The translations under genes and the position numbers were made by a program. The notes below the pieces were generated by a model. The model had not been told where the DNA came from, ran no database searches, and saw only the letters and a program-made list of their open reading frames with translations. DNA of 64,000 nt. It comes from Lineus longissimus (Eukaryota > Nemertea > Pilidiophora > Heteronemertea > Lineidae). Position 1 is the first letter of the stretch. Each line of letters opens with the position of its first letter. The stretch lies in NCBI RefSeq assembly GCF_910592395.1, contig NC_088309.1, positions 19,470,599 through 19,534,598 on the forward strand, written 5' to 3'. Below are positions 1-11,993 of the stretch, piece by piece.

Positions 1-2523
1 TTCCGAGTTGCTTGACACTTGATCAGCTTCAGCATCCTGAAGATAGAAAGATTACTGATTAATCAAGAATAAACGCCGAAAGAAAAGAGACTTGTCAACA
101 GTTTGATTCAAAGGTCATAAGACACTATAAATCCCATTCTCTAAGCAGACAGAAGGGTATTCTCTCTTTTAGTTCAAAATATGTGATATCCCAGTCTGTT
201 ACTTGCTGTCACAAAACTATACCAGCAGAACTACTTACGTTTGAGGTAGTCGTTTCTTATGTCCAGGCATAATGGGAACATAAATCATCTTGACACCATG
301 GACCACCATGGCTGTGTCTAAACCAAACTTGGTCTGAAATATCGGGTTAAAAACATATTATGTCCGAGTGGTGGCGTGAATTAGACCAATGTTTAAATTG
401 AACATCAATTTACACCTGTGTGGAGTAAGGCATGCAAGATAAAGAGAACTGTCTAGAGTCACATGCCGAAAGTGGGAATCGAGCCTAAGATCTCTTGACC
501 GCCAGTCGAAGGTCCAAATCACTACACCACAGCAGCTCCTTAAAGTACAAGGACCAAGGACTTGAAGTAATATACGATACATGACGGCTGCAAAACTTAG
601 CAATTGAAGTACTGTACCTTGAAATAATTTAAGAAATTCTGCAGCGTAAAGTCCTTGCTACCGTACACATCCCAATGGTCCCAGAGTGTGAACGTCAAGC
701 CATCCTTTATCACAGACTTTTCAACAGCACCAGGTTCGGAGAACAGAATCACAGGCAATGCTAGATTCAGGAAACAATTCTTATACATCTCTAGTGGACA
801 TTTCTGTACCACCTTTATCAGTTCGACTGTCACCTGAAATAACATCGAAAATGTAAATGACTAAAGAGTGATGAATATTTCACGAGGATAGCTGAATGTG
901 ATCTGAAGAAAACTTTGTTGTGGAAAAAAGTTTTTCTTCCCTTTGCTCCATATGTCTACTTTTGCCAAAGCCGGTCAAAACGGCCAAACGATTAAGGCAA
1001 AAATGCTTACCAATCCTGCAACAGCAGCTGTAGTCGTTGCTATAGCAGGCACGATCCTCCCAGCTATCCGTTTGACCTTCAGTCTATCTGACTGCTCTAT
1101 ACTATACATCTCTGCCCTGGCATTCTGTAAAATGGAAGCAGTACATTCATCACAGCCTAATTATTGCCTCCTTACCAGAATTCGAGCATTTATAGTAGCC
1201 TACAATGTATTTGAATGTCAGTCTACACAACGGCATTGTTAATATTTAATTTTTATTACACATTACACAATTGGAAATTTTCAAATTTCTAACCAACTGA
1301 GTAGGCATTTAAGAGCTATTTGAGGAGTATGCAAACTTACTGCAGCAGCGGTGATGAAGTCTATGTGTCCATTACTGTCGTCATCCTTTTCAAACACTGC
1401 AGGTTTCATACCACTGATCACTAAAAACAGACACAAGCAACATAAAGGTGGAGAGATATTCGAACTGTAGCTAGTTTCAGAAGAATGAAATGGCCAGGGC
1501 CATTGTGCTCACCTCATGTGGAGGAAAGATGGATAAAGAGCATGGTCTTGTGTCATGTAGTGTTAGGTTTGATGTAGGTCCAAGCAATTACAATTTCCCC
1601 AAAATGGCCAATTTACAGTACATTCGACCTCTGTGACCTTGAAAAGTAGGTCAAATCAAAGAAGACCCGGGTGACACATTGAATGGTTGTTAGAATTAGA
1701 TGTACCAATGATATAAAATTGGTGCCAATCGGGCAAGTCATTACTAGGAATAATGGCATTTTGAAGAATTTAGGATTTGGCCCCCTCCCTGGAGGCCAAA
1801 CGGCAAATCAGATCGCACCAAACTTCGGTACCTGAGATCACCTGACCAAGGGGTACATGTGTACTTAATTTGTGATCAATAGTCATTGCAGTTAAGAAAC
1901 GTGCCATAGTTACGGCCCGACGGCGAATTTACGCCATTTGACCTCTGTGACCTTGACAAGAAGGTCAAATTAAAAACCTGTGTGACATATACTGTATGGT
2001 GGTTAGATGTACCCATGATATCAAATTGGTGGCAATCGGGCAAGAAGTTAAGGAATAATCACATTTTTAAGGTTTTTGGATTTTGCCCCCTGGTGGTCAA
2101 GTGGTGAATCATATTGGACCAAACTTCGGTCCCTGAGATCACCTGACTAAGGGGTAAATGTGTACCAAATTTGGTATCAATAGTCATTGCAGTTTAGAAA
2201 CGTGCCATCGTTACATCCTAACGGCCAATTTACACCATTTGACCTCTGTGACCTTGAAAAGGAGGTCAAATCAAAAACCCGGAGGATATATGATGCACCT
2301 TTGCTAGAAGTACCTACCATATTTTTTTCAAAATTTCCCGACTACTATTAAGGGAGATATTGCATATTTTCACTTTTAACGTTTGGCCCCCTGGTGGCCA
2401 AACCATGAAACGAATCGGACCGAAACTTGGTCTCCCAGGTGTCAATACATAAGGGTACATGTGTACCAAGTTTCAACTCAATAGCTCTAACAGTTACGAA
2501 ACGTGCCCTGCTAACGGACGACG

Positions 2524-2570
<47 letters not shown>

Positions 2571-5500
2571 ACGACGGACGCCACGGTATGGGATAAGCTC
2601 ACCTCTGCTAAGAGGTGAGCTAAAAAGCTAGATTCAGTGGGACAAGCCCCTTCATTCTAATTTTTGACTGCAACTTGATCTTAATTTGTCTTTAGCCTGC
2701 CTGTACTATAAATCTTCAGTCCTATCTTATCTTGTTCATGAAGAAAACAACAGGCCAAGGTTTGAAGTCTGTGTTGTTGCTGTTACTTACTGAGCAGAGG
2801 CAGGAACTTTAACACATTTAGACCTCAGAGGTCCCAAAGAGAACTTTTTACAAAAACAAACCTGATTTTTTTCCACCCTGAAATGCCTTTGATATCCTGG
2901 CACTTGCCATCTTCAATTCATCACCGCTGTTACTATCATACTCATTGGCGGGCTTTGAAGCAGCTTCGTCCGTTTCAATTTTCTAGAAAGTTTGAAAGTG
3001 CACATGTTATAAAACTGGGTTTGATTTAGCTATAATTACATTCCTCTTAAAAGTGTAAATTGTTTCCAAGTACTGTGAGAATAGGAGAGACCCCTATTGG
3101 GGACTTTGTGTAACCCAATCTGAACTACCTGCCTCTAGTCTCCCTTTATTACACTACAAAACATTGGGTCAATAAGAAATGGATAATTTCAACATCTCAA
3201 AAACTTCACACACCTTACTGGAAGGAACAAACTTTGGAACTGGAATATTGTTTAGAATGGCAACAATTCGTTCATCTGCCATGTCTTCCTGCGTGTGCTG
3301 GACACCGTAAACACTGGCGTAGAGTTTTGCTCCACTCTTCACAAACAGCATGTGTCTGAAGGAGAGATTGGAACGCAATTAAATCTAAGACTACCTGCCT
3401 CACAATTCTGTTGTATTGGTGTGAATCCTGGTGATTACCCAACAAATGGAAAACAGCATCAATGCTTTTGTAGCCCCTGCTATCGGATCATGCTAAACAT
3501 CAAGCAAACTGATCATGTTTTAAACCCAACGGTGTCTACTCAACGGTAAAATGACCCATTTTGTAAAAGACAGCATCTCTTTTTCATACTTACAATGGAT
3601 TGGAAAAATTGAACAGAATTGGGTTTGGTGGGCGCTTTGGAGATTGCCAAAATAATGCTGAAAATAACATCAGACATGTAAAGAAGGGGCCAAAATAATG
3701 CAATAAATAACATCAGATATCAGAAGGGGATTTGCAACAAATGTAAGAATGTAGTTTAATGCAATTTCTAAAGCCGAATCTTGTAGGCAGGAGTCCGAGC
3801 CACTAGACCACAGCAGCTCCAACAATCACACATATTTAATGAAAATCGCCAAACAGTACTTACATCCATCAACTAACTTGGTATCTAATGGAAATACATG
3901 TACTAACTGCTTTGCCTGAAAAAACAAACACAAGGCATCAACTACTGGTTGACATTGACAACGAAATTTTCAAACAAGTGTCTACACCCCCTAGAAGTTT
4001 ATTTTTGAGTCTCTACTTCATTACATCACTTTTATATCAAGTATAACGAGGGAAGAGGAGACCTTTTGCCGGAAACGCACTGCATCTGACAAGAATCCAT
4101 GCTATATCAACGAAATATTACACACAAACCTTGTGATTGAAGTATTTTTCAAACTTGATCCTTGACAACGCTACACAGTCCTCCCATTTGCATGCCCTGT
4201 GCATTAACGTCTTGCTGACTTGAACAACACCTTCATAATTCTGACCACTGTCCAGTTTCTGAAATAGAAAATGCCAATTCCATTGCAGAAATGTCTTGTA
4301 GTGCCCTTCTTTAACAGATAACCAGCCTGGTTTGAACAGAACAGGCCGTCTGGTTTCAAAAGGTCTGGCATATGAACAGATTCCCTGGCATTTCAAATGT
4401 GACAAAGACACCGTTGTTATCACGGACAGCCATGCAAAGCCTGGACTATAGGGGATGGCCTGAACAACCTGAATGGTCACTGACAGTGACACTGAGTCAT
4501 GCAATGCTTAGACTATAGGGAAGGGCCTGAACATCCTGGAATGTCATCATGCCCTACCGGCTCTGAATGGTCATACCTTCAGAAATATTATCTACTGTGA
4601 AAATTAGTACTGGTATTCAATGCAACATCTTTTTTCAACTGTGGGCAAACATAATGTGTACCCTGGTGCATGAACATCTACAGATCAAAATTCATCGAAT
4701 ATAAAAGCAAACAACTTCCAACTAACCTGTGCCACTTCAGAAGGATCAGAGTTGGCTGTCCAAAATTTATTGAAATATGCTGGTTTCTGTGAAAAGGCAC
4801 TCTCGAACTGAAAAGAGGGCAACAATGATTGATGAAATCAAGAATTGTACAAGACAAAGAGTCTTTATTAATTCTTGATAAAATCTATGCGGAAACAGAG
4901 TTTTAGATTTCGTTGACAGCTGACTGAGGATCTCTTAACATTCTCATTGAGAATTAGACTTATTCGGCGTGATGTCATTTTTATCTAGTTTGTTACAGAG
5001 ATTCTCCTGAGAAAAAACATCTTCTTACCTTATCTCTTGCCCATTGTATACAATGTTCTATTGTAGCAGGGAAAGACTTCAGGGTACAATAGGGCACATC
5101 TTCATCCGGGGGATCACGCTGTAAAACAATATTTTCGTTTTCAATCAGAAATAGAATGGTCTGTCATAGTAACTCAACCGACCAATCAAATAGATTTCAC
5201 CCCCAATGACCATACATTTACCCAACTCAGCTTCTCATATGACATTTGAAATTTCTGAACTAGACAAGAGGCCTGACTTACACATGGACCTTGGCACCCA
5301 TGGTCCCTGATTAGTGGGTGGTGTTAGGCAAGTTAGAGACACACACCAAACTAGGGTGAACCTTGTCCACAAGCTGATAGTTCGTGCCACTACTCCAGGG
5401 CACTTTGGACTATTTCAACCCCCAGTGGTTCACTCACCTGGCTGCTATAAGACTCAGTAAGATGAGGCACTATGACCTGCACGTGACCCTTGGCACCCAT

Positions 5501-8500
5501 GGTCCCTGATTCTAACAGAGGCCGCTGATTGGAGACACATCGACTAGAAGTAAAAACATACAAGTCAGCTTTTGCATGTAGTCATCATGGATGTTAATCA
5601 TCTTTAGAAGACATTATTCCATCCAAATTCAACTGCTGAAAGATGGGAGGTACCTTCCTCAAAGATACTTTGAAACAGCACTGTAGTTATAATCCAGCTG
5701 AGATAAGTCAGTTGAACAGAAACTAAAGCAATTTTTGGGCATAACTTAAGCAGTGTTACAAAGAAATAACGGACAGTGTCTACAATCTTCAAAGTAATAG
5801 CCTGATTATTAAGTACTCCACAGCCCTGTAAAACAGCTGTTTCATCTGCTTTTTGAGACTGCTCTGAAATTCCTCTGTTTTTATCAGAGAAACACGTACC
5901 TGTCCATATATCTCCTGGCCTCTAGATTGTCTAATGCATTGACCACAATATCCTGTTTCATAAAGAACTCATCATTGTACACTGTGTACTCAGTCTGTGG
6001 GCACACCTTGTGCTGTTGAGCTTCAAAATGTAGACCTGAAGTTACAAAACGGTGTTTTAGTGATGGTAGTGTCATTTTGAAAATAGAAGGTGTAGCCCGA
6101 AATCAGCAAATGAGATACCAGGAGAGATTCAAAATAACTGCGCCTCTATCAAAAATATTGCTTTTTAAAGATAAAGCTTGTCTGGTAGAACTATCAAAAC
6201 ACCCTAGTGATTCCCTACCTGCATGTTTCCCAAACAAGATATGGAAATATACAATTCCTAATCTCCTGAATTCCCCACAGCACAAGACACACCATACATG
6301 TGCTCTAAAAGTAGAGATGCCACTACCCTTTAATGGCATATGGCTCAGATTAACTCCTTCACTCAATTCCCCCACTTTTTTACCAATAAGAGGATACTTA
6401 CCTGGGTTTATTTCTAAGGTGGAAGAAGCAGCAGTACTACTCTTTGGTTTCTGCAGAAAACAGAAATATAAATTCGTCACCTTCCATATTTTACATTTAA
6501 ACCTCTTGTTGAAAACTGTGCAACAAATTGTGTTACATTACTAGACAAAACTATCATGCCCTAGTGACAGCCAGTGGTGGCCAGTCATGCCGATAGACCA
6601 TGTTTTTATCATAAATGGTAAAAACCACTGGTAGTCCAATTAGATTACCTGTATATGACGTGGTCGAAACAAGAACTGTCGGTTCAGATTAGACTTTTCA
6701 ATCAGATCATTGTCAGTTATCGTCACAAGACCATTGTCTCCCGACCCAATACCGAGGAGGGCGTAATTTTTCATCATCTCACATCCAATGGCACCACATC
6801 CAACCTGTAAGGTGAGAAACATAATGAGATGATACAATTTTCAAAAATGCTTTGAAGTAGACAATCCTTGTCCTTTGAAGGCTCCAAAGGCACAACAAAC
6901 AAGAAAAAGAACTTTATGCATTTCTGCTATAAAGCAATATCTGAGGCGTTGGAGACCAACAAGGGCTTTATGACACCATGATTTACTGTGGGAAATAACT
7001 TAAACTAGGGTCGGGCAAGGTACCTACCATGAAGAGTCTAAGGTTTGCAAGGCTCTGGCACAGTTCCTCTCCTATACATACTCGTAAGGCATCATACCTT
7101 GTTTCCCTGGAAAATAGACACGTCATAAGTTGGATGGACAAGTTTAAATGTTAAGCCGAAATGCACAAAGTTTGACTACTCAGAATTTCACTTCGGTTTT
7201 CAAAAATTGATGTTTATGATCAAGCATACATACCTGGGTTGGAAGGAATAAATATCACAGTTGCTAACTCCACTGAGGATTTCAGATGCATCGATGTGTA
7301 ACTGAAAGATAAACGAAGGAGTTTAGTGGAGAACTAGGCACATGGTCCAAGACGATCAGTATATTCACAATTTGAATCATGCCAGAACTGCCTAACTCTG
7401 TAGGGCCGCAAACTACAAGGTAGCAACTGACAAGAACATCGTTTTATGAATCCTCATCCTCAAAAAACTTAATAGTCCTTACCCACTGTTGAAGAGGGGT
7501 GAATTTCCCCGTCAAGGCTTTCAATGCCTCCTGGGCAACAATACCACCAAGGGCTGCCGTGAGTGGTGCAAACTGCCCTCTACTAGTGAAGGACATAAAC
7601 CGTAACATCCTCTCATCAGCTTCGATCTGCAGAAGAAAAGTGACGCAAGATTTTTGCCATGATTTCATCTCAACAGACAAGTTGGTCCAAGTTCTATCCA
7701 TCCGTGTTGAGAGAAAAATACACTTTTCAATTAATAGAAATGCATTGAGGCCAACCAGTTTCTGGTTGTGCAGTGCCCAAACTAACACTTTCTCCCAGAC
7801 TCAGTTTTTGAGAAACTGTAGCTCAGGAATGTCGTCTGCTCAAGCCTGTGGCCAAATGAACTAACCGTGGCATACCTTATCTCTTTGCTGCTCATTCAAC
7901 TCCTTTGATATTTGGATGAAGGACTTGGCATCCTGATTACACCATGCATTAGGAAGTCGCTTGTATCTCTCCCTGAATGTTTGCAGCGTCAGGAAGCTTA
8001 GATGGATGTTGGGTGGGGCATCAAACTTGGCAAGATCAGCTGTCGTCAGGGATGGAGATCTAACTTGCTCTTCCAGAGATTGCTGAAAAGGAAAAATTAA
8101 CATTACTGTACTTTCAACTTTTCATGAGCAACTGATCAAGACGCAAAGAACACACCAGTTAACGTCTCTTAAAGGGGGATGTTAGGATGGAGCTTTGGGT
8201 AACCTAGTCTGACTTACCTGGCTCCTGCCTAGAGTCACCCTATAAGGAACTGTATTGCTTCAATTCCCTCTGCCCAATTGTCCTGGCATTTCAGATATCA
8301 TGCCAACAGGCACTAACAATCAATTCCCTCTTAGACAAGTTTTTCTTAACAGAATTCAACTCACAAATGTAACTGTGTTAGCGACCTTTATTTGGGTAAC
8401 AACTCCTCCATGCTGGTAGGCATCGTACTCATCACCGCTCGTATCACAGATGGAAAATGTTTCAGGTGTTAACACTGAAAGGGAAATGTTGAAACTTGGA

Positions 8501-11200
8501 TAAGGTGACAAAAAGAATCTTAAAGTTTTGGGTTTATAGACCGATTTCAAACAACAGTGGAGGTTATCATCCAACTTTAACCTAAGTCTATCCTGAAACC
8601 TAGTAGACCTCAGATGAAGTTCTCAATCAACGCTACAACCCTAGTAGTCTAAGGTCCTAAGCCGTTTTTACCACTATCCATACACCTGTGTGGAGTAAGG
8701 CAAGTTAGGCAAAGACCTGCCTAGAGCCTCCACTGACTGTGGGGTTTGAACCGGGGACCTCTTGACTGCAAGCTGCAAATCCAAGCAACTACACCACAGC
8801 ACCTCATGATATTGAGAGGGTTTAGTGGTTTGGTGCCTTTTACTGCTTTTATAAGAGTCTTCATTACAATATCAGGAGTCGGAATAAATAGAATCTAGGA
8901 TACGTACTTACCCTTTACTACAGCAGTTCTTCCGTTCAAGACATCCATTCCATTCACCTCTCTGAATCTGACAGTGTCACCATCTTCAAAGCCATGCATG
9001 AAGTTCTCTATACATGTTACTACACCGGGATTTGCCTATGATGAAAGAAATAGCATCCTCATCAATGTCAATATATTTGCACATGTTTGTCTTCCAGAGA
9101 GTATATCTTCCATTCAGCTTGGAGAATTACAAGGAGGTAGGTACTCTTACATGTGTGTATAAATCTGACAGTAATCTGTTAGATTCTTTGTTACAAAATA
9201 ATGATAATTTACATACCTTAGTTATATCAGAGATGAAGACTTCTTTTGGTTCCTCACCATTCTGGTCAAGGACTTCAAAATTATCACCAAAATCACAAAA
9301 AGCACTGCTGAATACGCCGTACACATCGGCGGCGATGAACTGAAATAGGACGGATAAAGCCACACAATATTATATAAAACTCCCACATTTTCTTGAAAGC
9401 CACGCCAGTTCATCAATAAAATCAAATACAATTCTGGGTTCTCCTGGGATCAAACCAAGGTCCTATTACACGGAAGCCAGCAGTGTTTACCGCAAGGTAA
9501 CGAGGCTCAACAGCAGTATAATGAATGGTCATCTTCCTACTGATGACTGATTTGAGAACTTCTTACACCTTACTCCTTACCTTGATTGGCGGGTTCTGTG
9601 AGCGGCAAAAAGCATCAACTTTCAGCTGGAGGCTTAGGCTGGCTTCTGTCAAAATTACACACTGTAAATAAATGGTTACAGCATACATAAATGTTGAAGT
9701 TTCATGAATTTTCGGACAGTCAAGTCTTCAGTTAGGAGTTCTGGCCATCCCGAACCTGCATCAGGACCAATTACGACAGAGAACAGCATTCGTCTCCAGA
9801 ACAGGACTGTCCATCTAAGATTGAGAATGCAGAAGAAGAAGAAGAAGACTCGCACAAACCTGAAATTCCTTCATGTAATCAAGACTTGAACTTTCGCTGA
9901 GAGGAGAAGTAAGTGTCTTCACAGAGACGTAGGGGTTGAGCTCAGCTATTTTTGCACAACTTGCATCAGCCCTAGAAATAGGAAAGAAAATATAAGTAGT
10001 CAAAACTACCATATATCTTGCGCAGTCAATAGCATGATTCATGTTTGTGATATATAAGATTGGAAATATTAAATCGTTGAACTTGAAATGAAAATGAAAA
10101 ATACACTTTTGTACCTGTTTGTCTTATTCTTGACATCTTCTTCCTTCAAGAAGAACTGTGTCCCCAGGTCATGGTATGTGGCGGGACTGCTGTCTTGGAT
10201 GACCAAGTTCTAAAAAACAGGATACTAGCAGATGATAACGAGCAGTGGCCTCCACTATAGAACCCAGGTATAACAAATGGTGACTCAAGCTTTTGCTTTT
10301 GGGGTTTTTAAGGCACAATCTATTTAGTAACTGTACTACTTACTGAATGCAGCTACTGCTAGAGGTTTGCATATGCCAAGATGAATTACCAAAGAACATT
10401 TCCACAGTAGCATTTTTAGTTTACTATAGGATTTTGGAGAAATTTACATTTCAATTCGAGGCACTTACCTTTATTCCAGCAAGAACAATATTTTTGGCTG
10501 AAACAAAAAAAGAAATAATGAAAAATTTTATCCACATTTCTTTGAATTTGCGAAAAACATGCGTCCGTCCTCGTAACTCACCAATACGACTTTGATCAGG
10601 AGCATTTTTTCACCACCATCATCATCTGTGGCTTCTTGATCCTTTCGGATATTTGCCTTACAGCAAAAAGAATTTAAATATAATTGGTGTCAAAGGTTCA
10701 TTTTATTATCATGCTTATTGATATTTGTATTGTGGATTTGATACTCAGTACTCATTGCTTACTTGGGAGCAATAACCAGCCAGTAGCGCACTCACCTATC
10801 TCAACACCTAGACCGCCAAGTCCGTACAACAAGATATTAGACTTGGCCATCCTCTGCATAGCATTATCACCAAGGACATATCTCTGACGGCTGAAAATTG
10901 AAGAAAAAATACAAAAAGGGAATATTGGGTTTGTATAAGGTCACTGTAAAATTACCATGCGAGAGAAATTGCTTATGTCCACAGTTAGCAAGACAATGGT
11001 ATATCTAAAGATTGTATCTTATTATGAATAATGAAACTTTAAAAGATAAATTTTGGTGGCGTTACGCTCAAAGGCCTTCCACAAAGTTGATCAAATATTT
11101 TCTCAGCAGGCTGCGAACTCCAGGGAAGTAAGGGTCTTGAGAGTTTGAATTCCGAAATGTACCTATAGAGGGCGTCATCTATCTCCACCTCGGCTGCCAT
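1..11200 (-). CDS. UBA6: UBA6-like ubiquitin-activating enzyme E1 (29 exons, 3' end off window)
   Basis: E1 enzyme that adenylates a ubiquitin-type modifier with ATP, then carries it as a thioester for transfer to E2; family members act in cytosol and nucleus. Exons, 5' to 3': 11200-11163, 10890-10796, 10497-10469, 10209-10115, 9971-9860, 9661-9581, 9339-9217, 9035-8912, 8474-8365, 8082-7876, 7626-7483, 7301-7234, 7106-7028, 6804-6649, 6450-6402, 6035-5900, 5543-5438, 5118-5029, 4807-4727, 4258-4130, 3915-3864, 3657-3594, 3355-3214, 2982-2862, 1420-1341, 1124-1011, 833-618, 333-239, 36-1. All junctions are AG/GT and keep phase, giving ~990 residues (human UBA6 is ~1052). Inactive adenylation half starts with [16 protein letters not shown] and GLGGLG; active half starts [10 protein letters not shown] (residue 436); catalytic Cys is residue 595; ubiquitin-fold domain begins near 885. 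GLGGLG (UBA1 has GLRGLG) and KNCFLNLA favour UBA6 over UBA1. The donor of exon 2862 is the least certain junction. Confidence 0.95.
372..545 (-). mobile_element. tRNA-derived SINE in UBA6 intron 28
   Basis: Read on the minus strand, the segment starts GCTGCTGTGGTGTAGTGATT and has an RNA polymerase III A box (TGGTGTAGTGA, 529-519) and a B box (GGCTCGATTCC, 486-476) at tRNA-like spacing. The tail shares the string acacctgtgtggagtaaggca with a second copy near 8.69 kb. The boundaries are approximate. Confidence 0.75.
2515..2581. repeat. GAC trinucleotide microsatellite with GACGGACG ends
   Basis: An almost pure run of GAC units lies at the centre, with GGACGACGG interruptions at both ends. It sits at the 3' end of the tandem element of UBA6 intron 24 and just before the terminal hairpin. 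Confidence 0.95.
2596..2621. other. Perfect 10 bp hairpin at the repeat end, followed by CTAG
   Basis: The arms agctcacctc and gaggtgagct are exact reverse complements with a six-base loop (tgctaa). CTAG follows at 2628-2631. A short hairpin just before CTRR is the 3' signature of Helitron-type elements; the base after CTAG is A rather than the usual T, so the assignment is tentative. Confidence 0.55.
3775..3824 (-). mobile_element. Fragment of a tRNA-derived SINE in UBA6 intron 21
   Basis: On the minus strand it reads GGAGCTGCTGTGGTCTAGTG, with an A box TGGTCTAGTGG at 3810-3800 and then a tRNA-like anticodon-arm segment. No clear B box or tail follows, so it is a truncated copy. Confidence 0.6.
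5029..5118 (-). CDS. UBA6: UBA6 exon 18: catalytic cysteine segment
   Basis: Encodes residues 585-614, beginning [19 protein letters not shown]. The Cys in PYCTLKSFP (residue 595) matches the thioester-forming cysteine of E1 enzymes (PxCTLKxFP in UBA1 and UBA6). The flanking [11 protein letters not shown] is also conserved. The exon is 90 nt and phase 0 at both ends, so in principle it could be skipped without a frameshift, which would remove the active site. Confidence 0.93.
5289..5312. repeat. 24 bp direct copy of part of UBA6 exon 17 lying in intron 17
   Basis: The same 24 bases occur at 5488-5511 inside exon 17, where they encode the SGTMGAKG region, and again here 199 bp downstream in transcript order. 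In the intron copy the frame reads [10 protein letters not shown] then a stop, with one Gly codon missing. It looks like a decayed partial exon duplicate. Confidence 0.7.
6649..6804 (-). CDS. UBA6: UBA6 exon 14: nucleotide-binding core of the active adenylation domain
   Basis: Encodes residues 436-487. It opens with the ATP-binding loop [10 protein letters not shown] and contains [19 protein letters not shown], the E1 signature: an acidic residue followed by the Asn/Arg/Gln residues that contact ATP and magnesium in the UBA1/UBA3/SAE2/MoeB fold. All of the signature residues are intact, so this half should be catalytically competent. The neighbouring exon 15 begins [16 protein letters not shown], which aligns with human UBA6 directly after the same core. 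Confidence 0.95.
8670..8806 (-). mobile_element. tRNA-derived SINE in UBA6 intron 8
   Basis: Minus-strand copy of the same family as 372-545. The A box is TGGTGTAGTTG (8796-8786) and the B box GGTTCAAACCCC (8752-8741). It shares the tail string acacctgtgtggagtaaggca. It lies in the 437 bp intron between exons 8 and 9. Confidence 0.78.
9430..9515 (-). mobile_element. Possible tRNA-derived SINE fragment in UBA6 intron 6
   Basis: The minus strand has a good B box (GGTTTGATCCC, 9456-9446) preceded by a tRNA-like stretch (CCTCGTTACCTTGCGGTAAA). The A box is weaker than in the other copies. It lies between exons 6 and 7. Confidence 0.5.
10582..10656 (-). other. Orphan exon-like segment in UBA6 intron 2
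   Basis: Seventy-five bases bounded by AG and by GTGAGT are open in one frame ([20 protein letters not shown] and five more residues). They do not fit the phase of the flanking UBA6 exons: included between exons 2 and 3 they would bring a stop codon. It could be a poison exon, an alternative transcript, or chance. Confidence 0.3.
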
Positions 11201-11993
11201 GATGGAATCCAAGGTTTCAGAGTGATTGTTGTTGAGTTCTAAACGGGATCTCTTTGTCGGATACGTTTTGGGGCTGTGTGTGACAACTTCTGGAAAGAGA
11301 ACGTTAAAGATTACGTGGGTCATACCCAGGTGGTAAAAGGGGACAAATTTTGCTTTGGTCGCCAACAAATACATCAAATAACGATGTGTTCGGACTCAGA
11401 GTGTGCGCATTTGATTTGATCGGGTTCTGATTCGTCTTCTTCGAAAAGACCCGTTGTCATGATGAAGTCATTAAAAAGGCCACCCGTGATATACTTTTAG
11501 CCCGAGACTACGAAGCACTATCATCATGGCAGGTAACATCCAGCAGGTCAATGCCAATGAGCAAAAGCATGATGATGATGATGATGTCATCTCTATTAGG
11601 CCTACTCTTAACTCTAAGTCATAACATATCATGATGATGATGTGCATTTTATAGGATTTTTCCAAAAATGATTTGTCAACAACATACTAGAGTCAAAGGC
11701 AGTCAGTGAGTATTACACAACTTTTTTTAAATGTTGGCTTAGGAAGGCCCTTTTTTAAGACAAGTAGTAGGATATCAGAAACAAAACGATAAACCTACTA
11801 AAAAGAAATAAAAAGCAGTTTGAAATAAATTTCTTGTCCAGTTCCAAAACCGGAAGTAAAGACCTGTCTTCATTGATTTAGAAGGGGTGAAGTCATTGGT
11901 CAAAAAATCCACGCCCACGGAAATCCAGCCAATCAATTTACTTGTTAGTTGTGACGGCTAGATGAGGTGACGTCACTTGGTCCGACAGTAAAC
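11201..11993. promoter_or_regulatory. Head-to-head promoter interval between UBA6 and MAP1
   Basis: Only 793 bp separate the two start codons, on opposite strands. The MAP1-proximal side carries ATTGG (11895-11899), CCAAT (11929-11933) and a perfect CRE. No TATA box is obvious near either start. A GATGATGAT run lies near 11570-11587. In-frame codons upstream of the UBA6 start extend to a Met near 11377 but show no E1 similarity. Confidence 0.6.
11968..11975. promoter_or_regulatory. Perfect CRE palindrome TGACGTCA before the MAP1 start codon
   Basis: The full-length CREB/ATF consensus lies 18 bp before the MAP1 ATG, with two CCAAT-type boxes 40-70 bp further upstream. CRE plus CCAAT is a common arrangement in neuronal promoters. 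Function here is inferred. Confidence 0.6.

Larger units (their letters stand above)
1421..2861. repeat. UBA6 intron 24, mostly a composite tandem/microsatellite element
   Basis: No coding exon seen. About 1590-2520 holds three diverged copies of a 300-315 bp unit; the marker string gacctctgtgacctt recurs at 1626, 1940 and 2241. They end in a GAC/GACGGACG microsatellite (about 2515-2581) and then a perfect 10 bp hairpin (agctcacctc / gaggtgagct, 2596-2621). Short open frames of poly-Arg or poly-Asp come only from the microsatellite. The layout resembles non-autonomous repeats of marine invertebrates. Confidence 0.8.

Noticed and set aside
2348-2618. Poly-Arg open frames on both strands
   Set aside because: They come from the GAC microsatellite; no start context, conservation or splice support.
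2862-2982. Alternative donor for UBA6 exon 24 at CAG|GTGGAA
   Set aside because: It keeps frame too, but GTGGAA is a weaker donor than TCAG|GTTTGT 15 bp further on.
11201-11377. N-terminal extension of UBA6 to an upstream in-frame Met
   Set aside because: No similarity to E1 proteins before [12 protein letters not shown]; treated as 5' UTR or promoter, though not excluded.
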